From NCBI GenBank assembly GCA_002311745.1, contig DBZL01000074.1, positions 1-9,264 of the forward strand: a DNA stretch of 9,264 nucleotides. The letters run 5' to 3'. Under the pieces are notes generated by a model that saw only the letters and a list, made by a program, of their open reading frames with translations, made no database searches and had not been told where the DNA came from. This document shows positions 1-7,139 of this stretch, piece by piece; positions within the stretch are counted from its first letter, which is position 1; each line of letters opens with the position of its first letter. Source of the DNA: Phycisphaerales bacterium UBA1161. Lineage in GTDB: Bacteria; Planctomycetota; Phycisphaerae; Tepidisphaerales; Tepidisphaeraceae. The position numbers were made by a program, and so were the translations under genes.

Positions 1-24
1 GCGCCTCTAAATTAAATTCGCCCT

Positions 25-759
25 TTAAAGTCCGGTCAAGTGGGCGACGCCGTGGAGAAGGGCGCGGAAATGGATCAGGCCGCGCACGCTTACGAACAGC
101 TCGGCAACTTGAATTGAAACGAGATAGGCGATGGCGTAGAACGGCGCGGGATGTCGCTCCGCCCAGGCGAGGAGCCGGTCCAGGAGTCGGCGTGGGCGGC
201 CCAGGGACGCCAGGGCAATGGCGAGCAATGTGCAGATGGTCCCCAGGATGGCGCCGGCGAGGAGGTCGCTGGGCCAGTGGTAGCCCAGGTAAAGCCTCGG
301 GAGCAAGATGACCAGGGAGGCGAACAGCAGGGCGACGGTTCCCAGTGGCCGGCATATGAAAAGCAGCCCGACGGACAGAGCGACAAACAGGGTGGCGTGG
401 TCGCTGGGGAAGGAACTCATGCGTGCGAAAGCGGCCTCGTCCTCCGCACCGATGCCGGCAGGGACAACGAACTGCGGCGTGGCCAGGGGGCGGGGCCGGA
501 ACGGCATCGTTACGCACAGGCCGCGTGCCAGCAACAAAGCCACAAAGGCCCCGACAAAGGTGGCGAGGATCAGCCCGCGGGTACGTCGCACCGAGCCTTG
601 GGTATCGGGACGAAACCAGGCATAGGCGACCATGGCCATGAAGAGGCCGCCTTTGAGCAGCAAATCTCCTGAAACAAAGACGACGAGCCGGTCGAACCCC
701 GGCGACCGGCGCGCAAAACCGTTGAGAAACGTGATGATGGCCTGGTCAAACGAGAACAT
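25..759 (-). CDS. PAP2-family membrane phosphatase
   Basis: This is a 244-residue integral membrane protein of the PAP2 (type 2 phosphatidic acid phosphatase) superfamily. Members remove phosphate from lipid phosphates or from undecaprenyl diphosphate at the membrane; the substrate here cannot be told. I see about six hydrophobic segments, near residues 34-50, 62-80, 123-136, 140-154, 165-186 and 207-225. Motif 2 is PSDH at 118-121. Motif 3 is R155-x5-H161-x3-D165 (RLYLGYHWPSD), which carries the nucleophile histidine and its aspartate. Motif 1 is reduced to RPRP at 88-91: the lysine seven residues before the arginine is absent, the nearest basic residue being R79. The reading frame stays open 24 codons upstream to 831, but that extension is basic, Cys-rich and unlike the family, so I chose the ATG at 759. 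No Shine-Dalgarno site is obvious at either start. It lies downstream of hisA on the same strand, but a 215-base gap argues against tight coupling. Confidence 0.87.
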   Translation of the reverse strand: MFSFDQAIITFLNGFARRSPGFDRLVVFVSGDLLLKGGLFMAMVAYAWFRPDTQGSVRRTRGLILATFVGAFVALLLARGLCVTMPFRPRPLATPQFVVPAGIGAEDEAAFARMSSFPSDHATLFVALSVGLLFICRPLGTVALLFASLVILLPRLYLGYHWPSDLLAGAILGTICTLLAIALASLGRPRRLLDRLLAWAERHPAPFYAIAYLVSIQVAELFVSVRGLIHFRALLHGVAHLTGL

Positions 760-974
760 GATCGGCGCACACAGAAATGTTGCGCACGAACTTGTGCGCT
801 GGTTTCGTGAAAGACGATACACCAAACGCAATCGGCAAGGGGAAGGAGACGGGTCGGTTGAGGATCCGATAAGGGATTTGACGGCGGAATAAGCCGTACC
901 CCACGCCTAAAAGTCAAAGGCCGCAGAAACCGGCGTTCTATTTTCTCCGTTTGGCTTTCCACGGACGGGGCGCA
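760..974. other. Gap between hisA and the PAP2 gene, no convincing gene
   Basis: Neither strand has a recognisable gene in these 215 bases. Reading on the minus strand, a TTGACT at 917-912 resembles a sigma70 -35 box, but no good -10 element follows at the right distance. A short CGGC/GCCG inverted repeat lies around 880-895. I do not see a clear terminator for hisA. Short open frames crossing this gap are extensions or shadows of the flanking genes. Confidence 0.4.
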
Positions 975-1694
975 TCAGCTTGCAGCGCGGATGGCTTCGG
1001 ACAGGTCGATGGCGCCTTCGTAGAGGCTGCGGCCAACGATGGCGGCCCAGATGGAGAGGCGGGCGAGTCGGCGGAGGTGATCGATCTTGGCGACGCCGCC
1101 GCTGGCGATGACGGGGACTCTTCCCGCCTCGGCGATGGCGCGGGTTTGCTCGTAATTGGGGCCGAGCAGCATGCCGTCCTTGGCGATGTCCGTGTAGAGG
1201 ATGGCGGCCAGGGGCCAGTCGGCGACTTCCTTGGCGACGTCGACGGCAAGACGCGAGGAGGTTTGCGTCCAGCCGCGGATGGCGACTTTGCCGTCCTTGG
1301 CGTCGAGGGCCAGGACGATTTTTCCGCCATAGGGCGGGTCGTGCACCAGGGCCTGGAACCAGGACCAGTCCTCCATGGCCTTGGTGCCGATCACGACGCG
1401 CCCAACGCCGGATTGCAGAAGCAAATCGACGTGCGTTTTCTCGCGGATGCCGCCGCCGACTTGGACTGACAAGCCGGCGATCTGGGTCAGTTGGCGGATC
1501 AGATCGGTTTGCGTGGGACGGCCTTCCTTGGCGCCGTCGAGGTCGACGACGTGGAGCCAGGTGGCGCCGGCGGCGGCGAAGGCGCGGGCGGTCGCCAGAG
1601 GATCGACGTCGTAGTTGAGCTGCCGGGCGTAATCGCCTTGTTTGAGGCGGACGACGCGGCCGCCGCGGAGATCGATGCTGGGGATCACGATCAT
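975..1694 (-). CDS. hisA: HisA, ProFAR isomerase of histidine synthesis
   Basis: This is phosphoribosylformimino-5-aminoimidazole carboxamide ribotide isomerase, the cytosolic enzyme that opens the ribose ring of ProFAR to give PRFAR in the fourth step of histidine synthesis. It is a (beta/alpha)8 barrel of 239 residues, normal for HisA. The first strand reads MIVIPSIDLRGG and carries the catalytic Asp8. The half-barrel repeat shows in VDLDGA (50-55), the glycine-rich phosphate loop QVGGGIR (78-84), LDAKDG with Asp131 (the second acid/base aspartate), YTDIAKDG (167-174) and the second phosphate loop ASGGV (197-201). LDAKDGKVAIRGW, together with the general layout, points to HisA rather than HisF. 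An alternative ATG at 1706 would add MDPS; I chose 1694 because HisA proteins normally begin right at this strand. Neither start has a clear Shine-Dalgarno site. No other his gene is in view. It diverges from uvrC. Confidence 0.95.
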   Translation of the reverse strand: MIVIPSIDLRGGRVVRLKQGDYARQLNYDVDPLATARAFAAAGATWLHVVDLDGAKEGRPTQTDLIRQLTQIAGLSVQVGGGIREKTHVDLLLQSGVGRVVIGTKAMEDWSWFQALVHDPPYGGKIVLALDAKDGKVAIRGWTQTSSRLAVDVAKEVADWPLAAILYTDIAKDGMLLGPNYEQTRAIAEAGRVPVIASGGVAKIDHLRRLARLSIWAAIVGRSLYEGAIDLSEAIRAAS

Positions 1695-1737
1695 GGACGG
1701 GTCCATAGTGCCAACAATAGAATCGGAACACAACGGC

Positions 1738-3066
1738 ATGGACGATCGCCTGGCCAAACTCGCCGAGAAAGCCAAAGCCCTGCCCAAATCCCCCGGGGTT
1801 TACTTGATGAAGGACCAGAAGGGGCGGGTGATTTACATCGGTAAATCCGCCAGCTTGCGCGAGCGCGTGTGCAGCTATTTTCAGGCGGGGACGAAGCTGG
1901 AGCGCAAGAAATCGGGGCTGATCGAGCAGATCGCGGATTTTGAGGTGATCGAGACGGACAGCGAGGTGGAGGCGCTGCTGGCGGAGAACCGGCTGATCAA
2001 GGACATCCAGCCGAAGTACAACGCGCGGCTCCTGGATGACAAGACGTATCCGTATCTGATGATCACGACGGGCGAGGAATTTCCCGGCGTGTACGTCACG
2101 CGGCAGCCGAAGACCAGCGGCGTGAAGTTGTACGGGCCGTTTGTCAGCGTTTATTCGCTGAAGGAAGCGGTGACGCTGCTGCAGAAGGCGTTCAAGTTCC
2201 GCACGTGTCATTTGGATATTTCCGAGTCGGATGACAACCGGCGATTTTTTCGGCCGTGCCTGCTGTATCCCATCAAGCAGTGCACGGCGCCGTGCGCAGC
2301 GCGGATTTCCAAGCAGGCGTACCACCAGGATATTTCACGGCTGATCCGGTTCCTCGAAGGGGGTAAGAAGGCGGTGCTGCGCTCGATGGAAAAGGAGATG
2401 CTCCAGGCGAGCGAGGGGCTGAATTTCGAGCGTGCGGCGCGGCTGCGCGATGAGATCAAGGCCCTGCAATCGCTGGGTCAGCGGGCGGGCAAGGGTGAGC
2501 AAGAGTATTGGCAGCCGGAGGCGTTCGTCACCGACCCGAAGGAGGGGATGGCGAAGCTGCAGGAAGTGCTGGGCTTGGCCGAGCCGCCGCGCATCGTGGA
2601 GGGGATCGACATCGCCCACTTGCAGGGCGGCCAGACGGTGGGGAGCAAGGTGTGCTTCATCGACGCCGTGCCGTTCAAGGACGGGTATCGGCGGTACAAA
2701 ATCCAGCACGCGCAGGGGAACAACGATTACCTGAGCATTGCGGAGGTGGTGGGCCGGCGGTACCGCGAGGCGGGGGCCAGCAACGAGTTGTATCCGGACG
2801 TGATTTTGATCGACGGGGGGCTGGGTCAGCTTCACGCGGCGATGGACGTGTTCAAGACGATGAACGTACGGCCGCCGATGGTGATTTCGCTGGCGAAGAA
2901 GGAGGAGCTGGTGTACGTGCAGGCCAAGCGCGAGCCGATGCGTCTGCCGCGGAACAGCCCGGCCTTACGGTTATTGCAGTACATCCGTGATGAGGCGCAT
3001 CGCTTTGCCCAGCATTACCACCACATCCTTCGCCGGAAATCGCAGATGCCGGGGAAAGGAATTTGA
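1738..3066 (+). CDS. uvrC: UvrC excinuclease subunit, short form without HhH domain
   Basis: This is the nuclease subunit of the UvrABC nucleotide-excision repair system, which cuts the damaged strand on both sides of a lesion held by UvrB. The 442 residues contain the N-terminal GIY-YIG nuclease for the 3' cut (GVY 20-22, YIG 33-35, R43, E83 within LAENRLIK). Four cysteines (157, 174, 182, 186) match the cluster that binds iron-sulfur in UvrC. A UVR motif for UvrB contact lies at about 214-246. The RNase H-like nuclease for the 5' cut has D291, D330, D359 and H421. All the usual catalytic residues are present. The protein then ends about 20 residues after H421, with no (HhH)2 DNA-binding domain; full UvrC proteins have about 600 residues. 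The remaining gap before the next gene is too short to encode that domain. The start at 1738 gives the normal MDDRLAKLAEKAKALPKSPGVY type of N-terminus; an in-frame ATG at 1693 would overlap hisA. Confidence 0.94.
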   Translation: MDDRLAKLAEKAKALPKSPGVYLMKDQKGRVIYIGKSASLRERVCSYFQAGTKLERKKSGLIEQIADFEVIETDSEVEALLAENRLIKDIQPKYNARLLDDKTYPYLMITTGEEFPGVYVTRQPKTSGVKLYGPFVSVYSLKEAVTLLQKAFKFRTCHLDISESDDNRRFFRPCLLYPIKQCTAPCAARISKQAYHQDISRLIRFLEGGKKAVLRSMEKEMLQASEGLNFERAARLRDEIKALQSLGQRAGKGEQEYWQPEAFVTDPKEGMAKLQEVLGLAEPPRIVEGIDIAHLQGGQTVGSKVCFIDAVPFKDGYRRYKIQHAQGNNDYLSIAEVVGRRYREAGASNELYPDVILIDGGLGQLHAAMDVFKTMNVRPPMVISLAKKEELVYVQAKREPMRLPRNSPALRLLQYIRDEAHRFAQHYHHILRRKSQMPGKGI

Positions 3067-3117
3067 GAAAGTTCCAGCCCACCATGCAAAAATAGCTATT
3101 GGCAGGTGCCGACCTAT

Positions 3118-3145
3118 TTGTTAAAGTCAGCTACAATAATATACA
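3118..3145 (+). promoter_or_regulatory. Possible sigma70-type promoter before the GAF-PAS-LuxR gene
   Basis: TTGTTA (3118-3123) and TATACA (3140-3145) are spaced by 16 bases, each matching four of the six consensus bases. They lie in an AT-rich stretch that stands out from the surrounding GC-rich DNA, about 60 bases before the start codon. TACACT at 3142 with an 18-base spacer is an alternative -10. Just upstream are two small dyads, AATAGCTATT (3091-3100) and AGGTgccgACCT (3104-3115), which could be regulator sites. This is a visual match only. Confidence 0.3.
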
Positions 3146-3206
3146 CTAGGGCACGTCTTGGAGAACAGAGAGGGCGAGGGCCGATGTTAAGCCATCGAGG
3201 ATAAGG

Positions 3207-4646
3207 ATGTCTTCGGAGACGAAATGCTCCGAACCAGAGCCTTGGGAAGCCGAGCTGCAACGCGTCCACCGGGCGCTCCGCGTCGTCATCGCTGCCAATA
3301 AAGCGCTCACCATTGCCTCGGATGTCGTTGCCTGGTTGAACCAGGTCTGCCATACCGCCGTGGAAGTGGGCGGCTATCCGATGGCGTGGGTTGGATTTGC
3401 CGAGTCCGACGAGCGAAAAACGGTGCGGCCGGTGGCGCACGCAGGATTCGAAGCGGGGTACCTCGAAACCGCCAACATCACCTGGAAGGACGAACCGCGC
3501 GGGCGCCGCCCGGCAGGAATTGCGATCCGGACCGGAAAGTGCTGCGCCGCGCGCGACATCCCAAACGACCCCGCCTTCGATCCCTGGCGCGAAGAGGTCG
3601 TGCAACAAGGGTACGAATCCTCCATCGCCTTACCCCTCAGCGGCGACGGGCGCACCTTCGGCGTTCTGGTCATTTATGGCGGAGAGGTCGATGCGTTTAG
3701 CCCCAATGAGATCGAAGTCCTGAAAGAGTTGGCAAACGATCTGGCGTTTGGCCTCACCGTGATCTTTCGAATAGGCGTCCAGCGACAATCTGCCACCGAA
3801 GCTTTGGCGGATTGCCAACGTAAACTGCGGCAGGCCGAGCGGGTTTCCCAGCTGGCGCACTGGAACCGCGACCTGGCAACCAACGTTCTCACATGGTCGG
3901 ACGAACTCTACCGGATGCATGGTCTGGAGCCGCAAAAGCGGGTATTCCGTTTCCCGGAGTTCGTGGAACTGGTCCACCCCGACGACCGGGCGAACGTCAT
4001 CAAGGCGGCGGCTGAGGCGGTACAAAGGCACAAACGATTTGATCTGGACTATCGAGTCATTCGGCCGGATGGCCAGTTGCGTTACCTCCACGGCGAGGGC
4101 GAAGTCATCCGGGACGATGCCGACCGGCCTCGCCGGACGGTCGGCATCCTTCAGGACGTCACCGAACAGCATCTGGCGAAAGTCGCCCTGGAAAATGCCA
4201 ATCAATCCGTTGAAGCGAAAAACACCGCGCTGCAAGAAATTCTGACGAACATTGAGGCGGAGCGGGACAAGATCGGGCAGCGGGTCAACAAGAACGTGGA
4301 GGAGATAATTCTTCCACTTCTCCAATCCCTCAGGCAAGGCGTGACGCGCCACCAGCAGCGCGCCATTGACCAGATCGACAATTCCCTCCAGGAGATTATT
4401 TCGCCGATCATCGACAAGCCCGCTCACGCCGTGAAGAACCTCACGCCGACGGAGTTTCGCCTTTGCAGCTTCATAAAACGAGGACTGACTGTAAAGCAGA
4501 TCGCCGAACTGGAGCACGTTTCGCCGGAAACCATCTCGGCGCATCGACGAAACATCCGGCGCAAGCTTGACATCGCCAATCGAAAGATCAATCTCGCGAG
4601 TTATCTTCGAGACGTTTACCGCGACCGTCCGGCTCACGCGCCTTAA
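3207..4646 (+). CDS. GAF-PAS-LuxR-type DNA-binding regulator
   Basis: This 479-residue soluble protein looks like a one-component transcription regulator that senses a small molecule or redox state and binds DNA directly. A GAF domain spans about 40-185 (GYPMAWVGFAESDE, then GVLVIYGGEVDAFSPNE near its end). A PAS domain of the fold-3 type follows at about 213-320, with WSDELYRMHGL, the FVELVHPDD turn and GILQDVTEQ as the closing strand. A helical, probably coiled-coil linker covers about 325-375. The C-terminal LuxR/FixJ helix-turn-helix is at about 410-470 (LTPTEFRL, VKQIAELEHVSPETISAHRRNIRRKL). I see no receiver, histidine kinase or membrane segment. The linker-HTH arrangement resembles PAS-LuxR regulators known from other phyla, such as delta-proteobacteria. 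A GAGG site at 3197-3200, six bases before the ATG, supports this start. Its ligand, cofactor and targets cannot be deduced. Glycine codon use differs from that of uvrC. Confidence 0.88.
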   Translation: MSSETKCSEPEPWEAELQRVHRALRVVIAANKALTIASDVVAWLNQVCHTAVEVGGYPMAWVGFAESDERKTVRPVAHAGFEAGYLETANITWKDEPRGRRPAGIAIRTGKCCAARDIPNDPAFDPWREEVVQQGYESSIALPLSGDGRTFGVLVIYGGEVDAFSPNEIEVLKELANDLAFGLTVIFRIGVQRQSATEALADCQRKLRQAERVSQLAHWNRDLATNVLTWSDELYRMHGLEPQKRVFRFPEFVELVHPDDRANVIKAAAEAVQRHKRFDLDYRVIRPDGQLRYLHGEGEVIRDDADRPRRTVGILQDVTEQHLAKVALENANQSVEAKNTALQEILTNIEAERDKIGQRVNKNVEEIILPLLQSLRQGVTRHQQRAIDQIDNSLQEIISPIIDKPAHAVKNLTPTEFRLCSFIKRGLTVKQIAELEHVSPETISAHRRNIRRKLDIANRKINLASYLRDVYRDRPAHAP

Positions 4647-4652
4647 AGCGCG

Positions 4653-4673
4653 TCGGGTAGTTTATCTACCCGA
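4653..4673 (+). terminator. Perfect 8-bp hairpin after the regulator gene
   Basis: TCGGGTAG (4653-4660) pairs perfectly with CTACCCGA (4666-4673) around a five-base TTTAT loop, and a G-T pair can extend the stem by one. It begins six bases after the stop codon of the GAF-PAS-LuxR gene, where a terminator is expected. The following bases are TTCCTACC, so there is no proper U run and termination strength is uncertain. The symmetric sequence could instead be an operator, since LuxR/FixJ-type proteins bind inverted repeats. Confidence 0.45.
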
Positions 4674-4742
4674 TTCCTACCTGCTAATACGCCGCTTATT
4701 TTGGCTTGGCGCCGCGACCGTAACACCCATCTATCGGATATT

Positions 4743-4935
4743 ATGAGAAGTGAAATATGCAGAGAGGCCGAAGAGCGATTGCTCGAAGCGGCGCGTTTTG
4801 AGCAGGGAGCGCAAAAAATTGCGACGCGAATCTGATGGCCTAAATCTTGAGGACTTCCGACTCAGCCGAGTTGGGGGAGATAAGCGGCGCGAATCTCCTT
4901 TTCCAATGACGGTCGGCGAGCAATTCATGGAGTGA
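4743..4935 (+). pseudogene. Possible small reading frame broken at an A6 run
   Basis: This is the main content of the 316-base gap between the regulator and the receiver gene. From the ATG at 4743 a helix-like peptide begins MRSEICREAEERLLEAARF and stops after 30 residues. A second frame, open from a GTG at 4750, runs on to a TGA at 4933-4935. The two frames would join into one 63-residue, highly charged protein if the run of six A's at 4813-4818 were five. The joined product ends PMTVGEQFME, 27 bases before the receiver start. It resembles no family I recognise. It may be a decayed gene, a sequencing error, a slippage site or chance. Nothing else was recognised in this gap beyond the hairpin at its left end. 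Confidence 0.22.
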
Positions 4936-4962
4936 GGCAGTTTCACCTCGGCGGAGCTCGTG

Positions 4963-5358
4963 GTGACAACGATGGCGGAAACATCAACCGAACCGAGCGG
5001 CAAGCGGGCTCGCATCCTGATCATCGAGGATAATGCCCCCATTCGCCTGAGCATGGGCAAGCTGATTCGCCAGGCCGGAGCGGATGTGATCACCGCCCGC
5101 GACGGCGCAGAGGGGTTGAAATATCTGATGACCCGGCACTTTGACGTGTTGCTCACGGATTTGCGCATGCCGGTGATGGACGGTTTCGAATTGCTGCGGC
5201 ACTGCGCCAAGCTGCCCCCCAGCCAGCGTCCGTCGAGGGTGATCGCCATCAGCGGCGAATACAAAGCCGGCGGTCTCCTCGGCCAGCGCGTGCAGTTCCT
5301 CCCCAAGCCGTTCAGTCTTGCTTCGCTGTTGGAAGTGATCAGCGGAAAGCTGAATTGA
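4963..5358 (+). CDS. Stand-alone response-regulator receiver (CheY-like)
   Basis: This is a protein of about 131 residues made of a single phospho-acceptor receiver domain with no output domain. Counting from the GTG at 4963, it shows the acidic pair E22-D23 (ILIIEDN), the phosphorylated aspartate D66 in LLTDLRMP followed by VMDGFELL, the switch serine S97 in IAISGE, and lysine K115 in LPKPF. All five key positions are intact, so it should be phosphorylated by a histidine kinase, but none is encoded nearby. Such proteins act by binding a partner or by passing phosphate in a relay. Possible starts are GTG 4960, GTG 4963 and ATG 4972. I prefer 4963 because GGAG at 4953-4956 sits six bases upstream. 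The first 12 or so residues are a low-complexity tail. It follows the GAF-PAS-LuxR gene on the same strand but is probably transcribed separately. Confidence 0.9.
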   Translation: MTTMAETSTEPSGKRARILIIEDNAPIRLSMGKLIRQAGADVITARDGAEGLKYLMTRHFDVLLTDLRMPVMDGFELLRHCAKLPPSQRPSRVIAISGEYKAGGLLGQRVQFLPKPFSLASLLEVISGKLN

Positions 5359-5391
5359 GGGGCTAAGAGAAAGGGAGACTTAGGAGACAAA

Positions 5392-5431
5392 GTCTTCACG
5401 TTTCACGTCTTCACGTTTCATCTTTCCACGT
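5392..5431 (+). repeat. 15-bp tandem repeat with four YCACGT motifs upstream of ettA
   Basis: GTCTTCACGTTTCAC (5392-5406) is followed directly by GTCTTCACGTTTCAT (5407-5421), identical in 14 of 15 bases. A looser third copy, CTTTCCACGT, ends at 5431. The stretch holds four YCACGT hexamers ending at 5401, 5408, 5416 and 5431. It fills much of the 95-base gap before ettA, about 25-60 bases ahead of the start codon, so it could contain protein-binding sites. It may equally be a simple short tandem duplication. Confidence 0.5.
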
Positions 5432-5453
5432 CTGCCCGTTAACATTTGCCCGC

Positions 5454-7135
<1,682 letters not shown>

Positions 7136-7139
<4 letters not shown>

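Noticed and set aside
151..672. Plus-strand open frame of 173 codons opposite the PAP2 gene
   Set aside because: It is Gly/Gln/Glu-rich without structure, while the minus strand encodes a membrane protein with PAP2 motifs.
907..2325. Long open frame on the minus strand (about 470 codons) across hisA and the 5' half of uvrC
   Set aside because: It is antisense to two clearly recognised genes, is rich in Arg/Pro/His low-complexity runs, and shows no domain. It is the expected shadow of GC-rich coding DNA.
3091..3119. Small dyads after uvrC considered as a terminator
   Set aside because: The stems are only 4-5 bp, partly nested, and no T run follows. They are mentioned as possible regulatory sites only.
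3630..4637. Minus-strand open frame of 335 codons opposite the GAF-PAS-LuxR gene
   Set aside because: The plus-strand protein has recognisable domains throughout; the antisense product has none.
5363..5383. CTAAG...CTTAG inverted repeat after the receiver gene considered as a terminator
   Set aside because: It has a five-base stem with an 11-base loop and no T run, too weak to call.
4731..5399. Minus-strand open frame of 222 codons opposite the receiver gene
   Set aside because: It covers an intact receiver domain on the plus strand, and the product is Ser/Arg-rich with no family match.
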